DNA of 57,941 bases. Origin: an uncultured Faecalicatena sp. (GTDB lineage: Bacteria; Bacillota; Clostridia; Lachnospirales; Lachnospiraceae). A program made the position numbers and the translations under genes. The notes below the pieces were generated by a model. The model worked only from the letters and a program-made list of their open reading frames with translations. It searched no databases and was not told where the DNA came from. Shown piece after piece: positions 43,473 to 54,466 of the stretch; the stretch's first letter is position 1; every line of letters begins with the position of its first letter. Location: the NCBI GenBank assembly GCA_948468385.1, contig CAOKHZ010000028.1, forward strand, positions 1 through 57,941, written 5' to 3'.

Positions 43473-45851
43473 GTGAGGGAAAGGCCGTTGTGCATCGTGG
43501 CGGCTTTATTCCTGGCGGTACAAGTGTTCCTTGTCGGAGGGGCGGGCGTTTGTAGGGATCTCGCGCCCTCCGCGATGGAACAAAACGTTTGCGAGGGGGA
43601 CGACGTCCTGCTTTGCGGCCAGGTGTATCAAAGGGAAGAAAAAAGCGGTTATGACGTATATTATGTGAAGGAAAGTCAAGTTCAGGATTTCATGGAACCA
43701 TCAGGAATTCTTGTCTATGTCAGGCAGAACAATCCAGAAGAAGGACAAAACATTCAAAATCAGTCAATTGAAATAGGAAATGTCATAGAAGCGGCGGGAA
43801 CGGTTTCTTTTTTTGAGGAACCGGCGAATCCCGGTTGTTTTAATCAGAAATTTTATTATCAGAAACAAAAAATCCATGCCATGGTTTGGGCGAAAAGCGT
43901 GGAAATCAAAGAAACCAGGGGAAACGTCGTTTTTTCGTTGCAAGAAAGGCTGGCCAAGTTTCGGGGGGCGTGGAAAACTCTTTTGACAAATGCCATGGGT
44001 GAATATTATGGAAATAGCATGAGCGCCATTTTGCTGGGTGATAAAAGCGGATTGGACGCGGAAGTCAGAGAGTTGTATCAAAAAAGCGGAATCGGCCACG
44101 TTTTGGCGATTTCCGGCCTGCACATGACTTTTATCGGGATGGGGCTTTACAAGGTGCTCCGAAAGCTCGGCCTTTCGTTTCCGTTGGCCGGGGGAATCGG
44201 CGTGGCATTTTTATTGTGCTACACGCTGATGGTGGGGTGCGGCGTTTCGAGTCTGCGCGCCTTGATTATGTTCATGGTCTGCGTGGGGGCCGACGTGGCG
44301 GGACGGGACTATGACATCTGCACGGCCGCCGCGCTGGCGGCCGTGGCAATTGTCGCATGGCGGCCGCTTTACGTGCTGGACGCGGGATTTCTTTTGTCAT
44401 TCGGGGCGATTCTTGCCATCGCGCTGGTAATGCCGATATTGAAGGAGCAAACCGTGTTGCCGGGCGCGGTTTGCGCAAGTGTCGCTGTGCAAGTCGTGTT
44501 ATTGCCGGTGCAGTTATATTTTTATTATGAAATCCCGTCGTGGTGCGTGTTTTTAAATCTCCTGGTGGTTCCGTTGATGTCGTTGGTACTCGGAGCCGGA
44601 CTTCTAGGGTCGTTCTTGTACTTGTTTTGGACGGGGGGAGGGCAAGCTGCGTTTGCGTGTTGCAAGGGCGTGCTCTGGTTGTACGAGCGGCTTTGCTCGT
44701 TTACGATGGAGTTGCCGTTTGGAAGGCTGATTCTTGGAAAGCCGTCCGTTTGGGAGGTGGTGGTGTATTATGTTATATTGTTCGCGGGCGTTTTCGTGTC
44801 GATTCTGTGGCGCGAACGGAGATGTCAAATGAAGCGGAATGGCGAGACGGATATTGAGGGGACGAAGCCGGCCATGACGGCGGGAAGACGGCGAGACGGC
44901 GGGCGACTGGCGAAAACGCTGGGTGAACGGCGGTCGGTGAGCGTGTCAAGGTGGGTATTTACGGCATCCGTTCCCATGTTGGCGGTTTTGTTTTGCCTTG
45001 TTTGCTGGGGCGGCCACCAGAACGCGCGGGAAATTCAGGTGACGATGCTGGACGTGGGGCAAGGAGATTGCTTCTATATTCAGACGCCCGGTGGCGAACA
45101 TTATTTGGTGGACGCAGGCAGTACGAGCGAGTCCGACATTGGGAAATATCGGCTGGAACCGTTTTTGAAATCTAGGGCGGTGTCGTCGCTCGACTATGTC
45201 TTCGTCACGCACGGGGACGCGGATCACATTAGCGGAATTGAGGAACTGCTGGCCAACCAGAAATTGGGAATCCATATCAGGACGCTGGTGTTGCCGCCGG
45301 AACAAGTGATGGACGAAGCACTTGTCGGACTCGCGCGGCTGGCGGCAGAACACGGGACTCGCATCGTGACCATGCGGGCGGGCGAGCGCATCGTGCGGGG
45401 AAGGGGCGCGGTATCGAAGGAGGACGGCGCGTCGGAAAAGGTGGTCATGCTGACATGTTTGGCACCAGGCGCGGATTATGACGGGGAAACCGGGAACGAC
45501 GCGTCGCTCGTCCTGGCTTTGCGATATGGGGAGTTTGACATGCTCTTTACCGGGGACATTGGCAAGGAAAGCGAAGAAAAATTGTTGCAAGACGGCGCGT
45601 TGGAAGAATTCGAAGTGCTCAAGGCACCGCACCATGGCTCAAAAAATTCGTCTTGTGCGGAATTTCTGGAGGCCGTCTCGCCGCAAGTCATCTTAATCAG
45701 TGCCGGCAAAGCGAATTCCTATGGGCATCCTCATTCAGAGGCGGTGGAACGAATGAAGGAGGCGGGGGGCGAGATTTACTGCACGATTCAAAATGGGGCG
45801 GTCACGGTGTGCTCGGACGGGGAGGAGGTGTATTGTAGGAAGGCGGAGTGA
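43473..45851 (+). CDS. comEC: ComEC/Rec2 DNA uptake channel
   Basis: Forms the channel for single-stranded DNA during natural transformation. About 790 residues. An N-terminal OB-like DUF4131 region, the competence domain with many membrane helices from about residue 200 to 460 (IGHVLAISGLHMTFIGMGLY is the family signature), and a C-terminal metallo-beta-lactamase domain (about 515-790) with VTMLDVGQGDCFYIQ, THGDADHISG, LFTGDIGKESEEKLL and KAPHHGSKNS. A GTG at 43473 follows AGGAGG correctly; an ATG at 43458 inside the GerMN gene is the alternative. With comEA it implies uptake ability, though the comG and late genes are not in view. Confidence 0.95.
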   Translation: MRERPLCIVAALFLAVQVFLVGGAGVCRDLAPSAMEQNVCEGDDVLLCGQVYQREEKSGYDVYYVKESQVQDFMEPSGILVYVRQNNPEEGQNIQNQSIEIGNVIEAAGTVSFFEEPANPGCFNQKFYYQKQKIHAMVWAKSVEIKETRGNVVFSLQERLAKFRGAWKTLLTNAMGEYYGNSMSAILLGDKSGLDAEVRELYQKSGIGHVLAISGLHMTFIGMGLYKVLRKLGLSFPLAGGIGVAFLLCYTLMVGCGVSSLRALIMFMVCVGADVAGRDYDICTAAALAAVAIVAWRPLYVLDAGFLLSFGAILAIALVMPILKEQTVLPGAVCASVAVQVVLLPVQLYFYYEIPSWCVFLNLLVVPLMSLVLGAGLLGSFLYLFWTGGGQAAFACCKGVLWLYERLCSFTMELPFGRLILGKPSVWEVVVYYVILFAGVFVSILWRERRCQMKRNGETDIEGTKPAMTAGRRRDGGRLAKTLGERRSVSVSRWVFTASVPMLAVLFCLVCWGGHQNAREIQVTMLDVGQGDCFYIQTPGGEHYLVDAGSTSESDIGKYRLEPFLKSRAVSSLDYVFVTHGDADHISGIEELLANQKLGIHIRTLVLPPEQVMDEALVGLARLAAEHGTRIVTMRAGERIVRGRGAVSKEDGASEKVVMLTCLAPGADYDGETGNDASLVLALRYGEFDMLFTGDIGKESEEKLLQDGALEEFEVLKAPHHGSKNSSCAEFLEAVSPQVILISAGKANSYGHPHSEAVERMKEAGGEIYCTIQNGAVTVCSDGEEVYCRKAE

Positions 45852-45853
45852 TT

Positions 45854-45890
45854 GACCGTGCGGCAGGGCGCACAGCCTCGTGAATAGTAA
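45854..45890 (+). repeat. 37-bp dispersed repeat after comEC (copy B)
   Basis: Reverse complement of 24345-24381 with three mismatches. It lies two bases after the comEC stop codon and holds the small hairpin GTGCG-GCAGGG-CGCAC. Confidence 0.75.
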
Positions 45891-45900
45891 CGATCATCAG

Positions 45901-45950
45901 GCCCGATTTGGGCGAAACGTGCAAGTCGGGCTTGATTCTGTTTTTTTTTT
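45901..45950 (+). terminator. comEC terminator
   Basis: GCCCGATTT (45901-45909) pairs with AAGTCGGGC (45923-45931), then TTGATTCTG and ten T (45941-45950). It overlaps the holA promoter. Confidence 0.75.
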
Positions 45951-45960
45951 CCTATATAAT
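45932..45960 (+). promoter_or_regulatory. holA promoter giving a nearly leaderless transcript
   Basis: TTGATT (45932-45937), exact 17-bp spacer made largely of T, TATAAT (45955-45960). Transcription should begin near 45967, about three bases before the holA ATG at 45970. Confidence 0.65.
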
Positions 45961-45969
45961 AGTAACGCT

Positions 45970-46947
45970 ATGAAAAATTTGAATGAAGATTTGAAATCGG
46001 GACAATTAAAACAAGCCTACCTTTTGTTCGGGATAGAGGATTATTTGAAGCGGCTTTACCGCGATCGTTTGGTGAAAGCGTTGGTCGCCGAGGGCGACAC
46101 GATGAACTATGCCTATTTCGAGGGCAAGGGCGTGGATGTGAAGGAACTTGTCGACCTGGCAGAGACGATGCCTTTTTTTGCCGAGCGCAGGGTTATCGTG
46201 TTGGAAAACAGCGGGCTGTTCAAGAGCGGCGGAGCGGATTTGGCGGAGTACGTGGGGGAAATGCCGGAAACGGCCGCATTCATTTTCGTGGAGAGCGAGG
46301 TGGACAAGCGTGGAAAGCTTTACAAGGCGGTGCAGAAGAAAGGACGCGCCGTGGAGCTTTCGACGCAGGACGAGGGGACGTTGAAGCGTTGGATTGCGGG
46401 AAAAGTGAAGGATGAGGGAAAGAGAATCAATGAGCAGACGGTTCTTTATCTTTTGGGCAAGGTCGGGACGGACATGGAAAACATCACGAAGGAGTTGGAA
46501 AAGGTGTTCTGCTATGCCCATGGCCGGGACGAGGTGACAACAAAGGACGTGGACGCGGTCTGCGTGACGCAGATTTCCAGTCATATTTTTGACATGGTTG
46601 ATGCGGTCGCGGGGAAAAAGAGGCGTCGGGCGCTCGATTTGTATTATGACTTACTGGCGCTGAAGGAGCCGCCGATGCGCATTTTGTTTTTGATGGTGAG
46701 GCAGTTCCGCATTTTGTACCAGGTCAAGCAGTTCGACCGGAAAGGATATGGCCGCAAGGAAATTGCCGCGAAAGCGGGCGTGCCGCCGTTTGCAGTGGGG
46801 AAATATTTGGATCAGGCGAAGCTTTTGAAAGGCAAAGAAATAAGGGGCATTTTGGAAGACGCGGCGGACTTGGAGGAGCGGGTGAAGACCGGGCGGCTTG
46901 CGGACACGCTTGCGGTGGAGCTCTTTATCGTGAAGTATTCGGGATGA
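45970..46947 (+). CDS. holA: DNA polymerase III delta subunit
   Basis: Wrench subunit of the clamp loader, which opens the beta clamp. 325 residues. N-terminal KNLNEDLKSGQLKQAYLLFGIEDYLKRLY, ETMPFFAERRVIVLENSGLF (clamp-opening region), LSTQDEGTLKRWI, and the C-terminal collar helices (AAKAGVPPFAVGKYLDQAK, TGRLADTLAVELFIVKY). The ATG at 45970 fits the family start exactly, and no Shine-Dalgarno sequence lies in front of it; the -10 box is only ten bases upstream. comEC-holA order is common in Bacillota. Between holA and lepA the usual rpsT-gpr-spoIIP genes are absent. Confidence 0.93.
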   Translation: MKNLNEDLKSGQLKQAYLLFGIEDYLKRLYRDRLVKALVAEGDTMNYAYFEGKGVDVKELVDLAETMPFFAERRVIVLENSGLFKSGGADLAEYVGEMPETAAFIFVESEVDKRGKLYKAVQKKGRAVELSTQDEGTLKRWIAGKVKDEGKRINEQTVLYLLGKVGTDMENITKELEKVFCYAHGRDEVTTKDVDAVCVTQISSHIFDMVDAVAGKKRRRALDLYYDLLALKEPPMRILFLMVRQFRILYQVKQFDRKGYGRKEIAAKAGVPPFAVGKYLDQAKLLKGKEIRGILEDAADLEERVKTGRLADTLAVELFIVKYSG

Positions 46948-47041
46948 AGACATGGGGAACGTGCATGCCGCGCGAGAGTTGGAAGAGCGGGGAGAAAGGC
47001 GCGTGTTTCCGTAATTAGGAAAAGATGATGGAGGAAGAAAC

Positions 47042-48856
47042 GTGGCAGGAACAGATCAGGGCAAGATTCGTAACTTTTGTATTATCGCGCACATTGACCA
47101 CGGCAAGTCGACGCTGGCGGATCGGATTATCGAGCAAACGGGGCTTTTGACCAGCCGGGAGATGCAGGCGCAGGTTTTGGACAACATGGATTTGGAGCGG
47201 GAGCGCGGCATCACGATTAAGGCGCAGGCCGTGCGCACTGTCTATAAGGCCAAGGACGGGGAGGAGTACATTTTTAATTTGATTGACACGCCGGGACATG
47301 TGGATTTTAACTACGAGGTTTCAAGGAGCCTGGCGGCTTGTGACGGGGCAATTTTGGTCGTTGACGCGGCACAAGGCGTGGAGGCGCAGACGCTGGCGAA
47401 CGTTTATCTGGCGCTGGATCACGACTTGGACGTGGTTCCGGTCATCAACAAGATCGACCTTCCCAGTGCCGACCCGGAGCGGGTCAAGGAGGAAATCGAG
47501 GACGTGATTGGCTTGGAGGCGGACGACGCGCCGCTCATTTCCGCGAAGACCGGGCTGAACGTGGAGGATGTCTTGGAGCAAATCGTGAAAAAGATTCCGG
47601 CACCGGTCGGGGACGTGTCCGCTCCTCTGCGGGCGTTGATATTTGATTCGGTGTACGATTCCTATCGGGGCGTCATCGTGTTCTGTCGGATTATGGAGGG
47701 GACGATTTGCAAGGGTACGCCGATTCTGATGATGGCGACCGGAGCGAAGGCCGAGGTCGTGGAGGTCGGCTATTTCGGCGCGGGGCAGTTTATTCCGTGC
47801 GATTCCCTGAGCGCCGGGATGGTCGGCTATATCACTGCCAGTTTGAAAAACGTGAAGGACACGCGGGTGGGCGACACCGTGACCAATGCGGCTTCGCCTT
47901 GTAGCGAGCCGTTGCCGGGTTACAAGAAGGTCAATTCGATGGTGTACTGCGGCATGTACCCGGCGGACGGGGCGAAATATCCGGATTTGCGGGATGCCCT
48001 GGAGAAATTGCAGTTAAATGACGCGGCACTCCAGTTTGAGGCGGAAACGTCGGCGGCGTTGGGATTTGGCTTCCGTTGCGGATTTTTGGGACTGTTACAT
48101 TTGGAAATCATTCAGGAGCGGTTGGAGCGGGAGTACAATCTGGATCTGGTGACGACCGCGCCGAGCGTCATTTACAAGGTGTACAAGACGGACGGGGAAG
48201 TGATGGATTTGACCAATCCGACGAATTTGCCCGACCCGTCTGAAATCGAGTACATGGAGGAGCCGATCGTAAAGGCCGAAATCATGGTTACCTCGGAATA
48301 TATCGGAGCCATCATGGACTTATGCCAGGAGCGGCGCGGCGTGTATGAGAGCATGGAATATATCGAGGAAAAACGGGCGGTGCTGCATTACCGGCTTCCG
48401 CTCAATGAGATTATTTACGATTTTTTTGACGCGCTGAAGTCCCGTTCCCGTGGTTATGCCTCGTTTGATTATGAGATTGACGGATACGATCGTTCAGAAC
48501 TGGTGAAACTGGACATTTTGATTAACAAGGAAGAAGTGGACGCGTTGTCCTTTATCGTCCACAGCGGGACGGCGTATGAACGCGGCCGCAGGATGTGCGA
48601 GAAGTTGAAGGAAGAGATACCGAGGCAGCTGTTCGAGATTCCGATTCAGGCGGCGATTGGCAGTAAGATTATCGCCCGGGAAACGGTGAAGGCGATGCGC
48701 AAGGACGTGTTGGCGAAGTGTTATGGCGGCGACATTTCTCGGAAGAAGAAGCTTTTGGAGAAGCAGAAGGAGGGCAAGAAGCGGATGCGCCAGGTGGGCA
48801 ACGTGGAGATTCCGCAGAAGGCGTTCATGAGCGTGTTGAAGTTGGATGAGAAGTAA
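47042..48856 (+). CDS. lepA: Elongation factor 4 (LepA)
   Basis: Ribosomal back-translocase GTPase. 604 residues. G1 [14 protein letters not shown], switch [14 protein letters not shown]3 [16 protein letters not shown]4 NKIDLPSAD, then the EF-G-like domains and the LepA-specific C-terminal domain ([36 protein letters not shown]). The start is GTG with GGAGGAAG upstream. LepA followed by hemW and the hrcA operon is standard gene order. Together with the TetM-like fusion, the window encodes two EF-G relatives. Confidence 0.98.
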   Translation: MAGTDQGKIRNFCIIAHIDHGKSTLADRIIEQTGLLTSREMQAQVLDNMDLERERGITIKAQAVRTVYKAKDGEEYIFNLIDTPGHVDFNYEVSRSLAACDGAILVVDAAQGVEAQTLANVYLALDHDLDVVPVINKIDLPSADPERVKEEIEDVIGLEADDAPLISAKTGLNVEDVLEQIVKKIPAPVGDVSAPLRALIFDSVYDSYRGVIVFCRIMEGTICKGTPILMMATGAKAEVVEVGYFGAGQFIPCDSLSAGMVGYITASLKNVKDTRVGDTVTNAASPCSEPLPGYKKVNSMVYCGMYPADGAKYPDLRDALEKLQLNDAALQFEAETSAALGFGFRCGFLGLLHLEIIQERLEREYNLDLVTTAPSVIYKVYKTDGEVMDLTNPTNLPDPSEIEYMEEPIVKAEIMVTSEYIGAIMDLCQERRGVYESMEYIEEKRAVLHYRLPLNEIIYDFFDALKSRSRGYASFDYEIDGYDRSELVKLDILINKEEVDALSFIVHSGTAYERGRRMCEKLKEEIPRQLFEIPIQAAIGSKIIARETVKAMRKDVLAKCYGGDISRKKKLLEKQKEGKKRMRQVGNVEIPQKAFMSVLKLDEK

Positions 48857-48930
48857 GGATGAGGAGCGCGTGGAAACCGGGCGGGAAGTAAGGATGAAGA
48901 GTGAAGAGCGCGGGGAAGCCAGACGGGAAA
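48843..48930 (+). repeat. Imperfect tandem duplication between lepA and hemW
   Basis: A unit of about 45 bases beginning AAGTAAGGATGA occurs twice (from 48850 and from 48887), each followed by GAGCGCG-like and CGGGAA segments. It places several possible ribosome binding sites before hemW. Confidence 0.5.
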
Positions 48931-48945
48931 GAAAGGGGAAATGGA

Positions 48946-50238
48946 GTGGATGGCAAAAATGGGGAAGAGGAATTGAAAAGACGATTAGAGGTTTATATCC
49001 ACGTTCCTTTTTGTGTCAAAAAATGTGCTTACTGTGATTTTTTGTCCGCCCCGGCGAGCGAGGAGGCGCGGCAGCGGTACGTGGACGCACTCTGCCTTGA
49101 GATTGGCGGTTATCGTCGGGAATATCATGATGCGTACAAGGCAGGGAATCCTACCCGATTGCAACTGCGTTTTCCGCTTGACGGGACATTTCATGACACG
49201 TACGTGGTGGATAGCATATTTTTGGGCGGCGGCACGCCGTCCATCTTGGATGGACGGCAAATCCGACAGATTTTTCAAAGCTTGCGGAAGACGTTTTCCG
49301 TTTCCCGAGATGCGGAAATCACCATCGAGGCCAATCCCGGCACAGTGACGGGGGAGAAACTTTCGGCGTGGAGGGAGGTCGGCATCAACCGTGTCAGCAT
49401 CGGATTGCAGTCGGCCAATGACGAGGAATTAAAATTATTAGGCAGAATCCACACCCATCATCAGTTTGAGGAAACATATGAAAGCGTGAGGGCGGCAGGA
49501 TTTACCAATGTGAACGTCGATTTGATTTCGGCGATTCCCGGACAGAGTGTGGAAAGTTGGCGTCAGACGCTTGAGAAGGTGGCGGCGATTTCGCCGGAAC
49601 ACATTTCGGCGTATAGCTTGATTGTGGAAGAGGGCACGCCGTTTTACGAGTATTTCGGAGAAGATAGGGAAAAAAGGAACGTGGCTGGTGAACGAACGAA
49701 ATTCGTCATGCCGGCATTGCCAAACGAGGAAGACGAACGGGAAATGTATCATTTGACGGAACGTGTCCTTTCTCCTTATGGGTATCACCGATATGAAATC
49801 TCCAATTATGCGAAGGAAGGGTACGCCTGCCGCCATAACCTGGGATATTGGGAGAGGCGGGAGTACTTGGGAATCGGCCTGGGAGCCGCGTCGTTCATGG
49901 GGCATAAGAGATATAAGAACACGTCGGATTTAGAACGGTACCTGGAAGCCTTGTTAGAAAAGGAGCGGCCGTTTTTGGCGGAGGAAGTTGAAAACTTAAC
50001 AGCGGCGGACGAGATGGCGGAGTTCCTCTTTTTAGGGCTTAGGAAGACACGGGGGATTTCCGCCTATGATTTTGCTGAGAACTTTGGCCGGGATATCGAC
50101 GAGGTTTATGGGCGGCCTTTGCAGAAGCTGTCCGCGGGAGGATGGCTAAAACGGGAAGGCGACCGCATTTTCCTGACCAGGCGGGGGATTGACGTCAGCA
50201 ACATGGTGTTCGTGGAATTCTTGGAACCGGAAGTTTGA
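48946..50238 (+). CDS. hemW: Radical SAM heme chaperone HemW (oxygen-independent coproporphyrinogen oxidase-like)
   Basis: A radical-SAM protein that delivers heme in related bacteria. The iron-sulfur site is CVKKCAYCDF (CxxxCxxC), with VYIHVPFC directly before it as in all HemW proteins. SAM-contact blocks are FLGGGTPSIL, ITIEANPGT, GINRVSIGLQSAND and VNVDLISAIPGQ. A stretch around YHDAYKAGNPTRLQLRFPLDG is longer than in many HemW proteins. Start is uncertain: GTG 48946 (AGGGG before it), TTG 48973 (closest to family start) or GTG 48901. It lacks the extra Cys of true HemN, favouring HemW. Confidence 0.93.
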   Translation: MDGKNGEEELKRRLEVYIHVPFCVKKCAYCDFLSAPASEEARQRYVDALCLEIGGYRREYHDAYKAGNPTRLQLRFPLDGTFHDTYVVDSIFLGGGTPSILDGRQIRQIFQSLRKTFSVSRDAEITIEANPGTVTGEKLSAWREVGINRVSIGLQSANDEELKLLGRIHTHHQFEETYESVRAAGFTNVNVDLISAIPGQSVESWRQTLEKVAAISPEHISAYSLIVEEGTPFYEYFGEDREKRNVAGERTKFVMPALPNEEDEREMYHLTERVLSPYGYHRYEISNYAKEGYACRHNLGYWERREYLGIGLGAASFMGHKRYKNTSDLERYLEALLEKERPFLAEEVENLTAADEMAEFLFLGLRKTRGISAYDFAENFGRDIDEVYGRPLQKLSAGGWLKREGDRIFLTRRGIDVSNMVFVEFLEPEV

Positions 50239-50263
50239 GGGGTCAAAAATACCTTTTGACTCC
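50239..50263 (+). terminator. Weak hairpin after hemW
   Basis: GGGGTCAAAA pairs with TTTTGACTCC around ATACC, with one G-T pair. There is no long T tract after it. It separates hemW from the hrcA promoter. Confidence 0.45.
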
Positions 50264-50390
50264 AATATCATCATCTTATGGTAATGGACAAAGTCTTGTC
50301 AGCAAGTTTGTTTTCCCCTATGAGACTTCGCATGATGAAAAACGTTACAATCTTTTTGAAAGAAAATCAATAAAAAATATATAAACAGTG

Positions 50391-50419
50391 TTGACAAATG
50401 CGAGTTTGGGTGCTATCTT
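50391..50419 (+). promoter_or_regulatory. Promoter of the hrcA-grpE-dnaK-dnaJ operon
   Basis: TTGACA (50391-50396), 17-bp spacer, TATCTT (50414-50419). The CIRCE element begins 16 bp downstream. Confidence 0.85.
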
Positions 50420-50434
50420 ATTAAACGTAAGGTG

Positions 50435-50461
50435 TTAGCACTCAAATAAAGGGAGTGCTAA
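50435..50461. promoter_or_regulatory. CIRCE operator
   Basis: TTAGCACTC (50435-50443), nine-base spacer, GAGTGCTAA (50453-50461): a perfect match to the HrcA binding element. It lies after the promoter and before hrcA, so HrcA represses its own operon until heat stress. Confidence 0.97.
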
Positions 50462-50489
50462 TAAAGAAAAGAGAAGGGAGGGGAAGCCG

Positions 50490-51542
50490 ATGAATACGGA
50501 GTTGAGCGACAGGCAGCACATGATTCTTCGGGCGATTATCCAGAATTATCTGGAGACCGGCGAGCCGGTAGGTTCCCGCACCCTCTCGAAGTCCATGGAA
50601 GTGAAGCTAAGTTCCGCTACGATTCGCAATGAGATGGCGGATCTCGAGGACATGGGATACATTTTCCAGCCCCACACCTCGGCGGGGCGGATTCCTTCGG
50701 ACAAGGGATACCGTTTTTACGTGGACAGCCTGATGGCCGACAAGGAGCAGGAGTTAAACGAGCTGAAGAACGTGATGCTGGAGAAGACCGACAAGATTGA
50801 GCGGGTGCTCAAGCAGGCGGCGAAAGTGCTGGCGACGAACACGAATTACGCGACGATGGTGTCCGCGCCGGTGAACAGGCGCAACACATTGAAATTCATC
50901 CAGCTCTCGCAAGTGGATTCGGAGCAGATTGTGGCGGTCATCGTGATGAGCGGCAACGTGATTAAGAATAAAATCATCGACGTTGACGAAGAATTTAGTA
51001 ACGAGACGCTTCTGAAGCTGAACATGCTTCTGAACACGACGCTCAACGGGATGTCCATCGAGGCCATCAACCTCGGGCTGATTGCCAGGCTCAAGGAGCA
51101 GGCCGGCATTCACAGCAAGGTGATAAGCGACGTGTTGGATGCGGTGGCGGACATTATACAAGTCGAGGAGGACATGGAAATTTACACGAGCGGGGCGACG
51201 AACATTTTCAAGTATCCGGAGCTTAGCGACAACCAGAGCGCGCAGGAAATCATTCATGCGTTCGAGGAAAAGCAACAACTCGCGGAGCTTGTCAGCGAGA
51301 CGCTTTCCGGTGAGGAAAACCACGGCATTCAAGTTTATATCGGGGACGAGGCACCGGTCAAGTCGATGAAGGACTGCAGCGTGGTGACGGCGACTTACGA
51401 GTTGGGCGAAGGGATGCGAGGCACGATTGGCATCATCGGACCGAAGCGGATGGATTATGAGCATGTCATGAGGACGTTGAAGACACTGCAGAACGAGTTG
51501 GACGCGATAAACCACAAAGAGGGTTCCACGCCGCCCTCATAG
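50490..51542 (+). CDS. hrcA: Heat-inducible transcription repressor
   Basis: Binds CIRCE and represses the chaperone operon; needs GroE for activity in Bacillus. 350 residues. N-terminal winged helix with LSDRQHMILRAIIQNYLETGEPVGSRTL and SSATIRNEMADLEDMGYI; then TSAGRIPSDKGYRFYVD, the GAF-like middle (VNRRNTLKFIQLSQV) and the C-terminal segment GMRGTIGIIGPKRMDYEHVM. AGGGAGGGG precedes the ATG. It begins the operon in the usual order. Confidence 0.98.
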   Translation: MNTELSDRQHMILRAIIQNYLETGEPVGSRTLSKSMEVKLSSATIRNEMADLEDMGYIFQPHTSAGRIPSDKGYRFYVDSLMADKEQELNELKNVMLEKTDKIERVLKQAAKVLATNTNYATMVSAPVNRRNTLKFIQLSQVDSEQIVAVIVMSGNVIKNKIIDVDEEFSNETLLKLNMLLNTTLNGMSIEAINLGLIARLKEQAGIHSKVISDVLDAVADIIQVEEDMEIYTSGATNIFKYPELSDNQSAQEIIHAFEEKQQLAELVSETLSGEENHGIQVYIGDEAPVKSMKDCSVVTATYELGEGMRGTIGIIGPKRMDYEHVMRTLKTLQNELDAINHKEGSTPPS

Positions 51543-51623
51543 GAGGCGGGGAGGATTCGTACCACGTAACATGCAGGCGTTCGTGAAGATAGAGAGTCAA
51601 AAGAACAGGAGGTATAGCAGCCG

Positions 51624-52346
51624 GTGGAAGAGAAGATGAGTCAGGAAGAAATGGTAAAAGAAGCCGTGGAAGAGGCGAAGGCCAAGGCAGCGAAGGAAGC
51701 GGCCGAGACGGCCGGCGGGGAAACGGCCGAGGCAGAAGAATCTGTGAAAGGCGTGGAAGAGGCGGCCGAGGTGGAAGAGGACGAGGAGATTGGCGAGGAC
51801 TCGGAAACCGGGGAGGACGAGTCGGACGCGGATCCAGAAGGGTCTTCGAAGGACAAGGCCGAGGGAAAGCCCAAGGGAAAGGGATTCTTCGGAAAGAAGA
51901 ACAAGAAGGACAAAAAGGATGAAAAAATCGAGGAGCTGACGGATCGGTTGACACGTCAGATGGCGGAGTTTGATAACTTTCGCAAGCGTACGGAGAAGGA
52001 GAAATCCCAGATGTACGAGATTGGCGCGAAAGATGTCATAGAAAAGATACTCCCGGTGGTCGACAACTTCGAAAGGGGCTTGGCGGCCGTGTCCGAGGAG
52101 GAGAAGACGAATCCGTTCATGGAAGGAATGGAGAAGATTTACAAGCATTTGATGACCACGCTGGAGGAGATTGGCGTCAAGCCGATTGAGGCGGCGGGGC
52201 AGGAGTTCAATCCGGATTTCCACAATGCGGTGATGCATGTGGAAGATGAAAGTCTGGGCGAGAACATTGTCGCCGAAGAACTCCAAAAAGGTTATATGTA
52301 CCGTGACCATGTGGTAAGGCACAGCATGGTGAAGGTGGCAAACTAA
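51624..52346 (+). CDS. grpE: GrpE nucleotide exchange factor
   Basis: Releases ADP from DnaK. 240 residues. A long acidic, low-complexity N-terminus (about 1-85, rich in Glu/Ala/Asp) and a basic patch (GFFGKKNKKDKKDEK) precede the coiled coil and beta domain. The coiled coil holds ELTDRLTRQMAEFDNFRKRTEKEK; the rest ends with GYMYRDHVVRHSMVKV, the family end. AGGAGGT lies 10 bases before a GTG at 51624; ATG 51636 is too far from it. The acidic tail is longer than in many GrpE proteins. Confidence 0.97.
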   Translation: MEEKMSQEEMVKEAVEEAKAKAAKEAAETAGGETAEAEESVKGVEEAAEVEEDEEIGEDSETGEDESDADPEGSSKDKAEGKPKGKGFFGKKNKKDKKDEKIEELTDRLTRQMAEFDNFRKRTEKEKSQMYEIGAKDVIEKILPVVDNFERGLAAVSEEEKTNPFMEGMEKIYKHLMTTLEEIGVKPIEAAGQEFNPDFHNAVMHVEDESLGENIVAEELQKGYMYRDHVVRHSMVKVAN

Positions 52347-52385
52347 AAGTAGTCAATAACCAATTCATGGATCAGTCAAAAATGA

Positions 52386-54302
<1,917 letters not shown>

Positions 54303-54328
54303 GACGGGGTTTTCTTCCCTAACAAAAG

Positions 54329-54369
54329 GAAATTCTACGGAACCGGAAAGGCTCCGTAGAATTTCTGTT
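54329..54369 (+). terminator. Hairpin between dnaK and dnaJ
   Basis: AAATTCTACGGA (54330-54341) pairs perfectly with TCCGTAGAATTT (54353-54364), followed by CTGTT. It probably ends part of the transcripts and lowers dnaJ output, or marks an RNA processing point. Confidence 0.6.
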
Positions 54370-54466
54370 AAAGAGTTGGGGGAAGGGGAAACGTGTATTT
54401 TTGAAATATGAAACGTGAATTGCGAAATATCGCACGTATCGTGCGGCAGATGAAAGGTAGAGGGTC

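Noticed and set aside
50754-51515. Long open frame on the minus strand of hrcA
   Set aside because: Shadow frame of a high-GC3 gene with no start signal or family match; the same applies to other long antisense frames, for example 12410-12970, 8105-8743 and 52689-53477.
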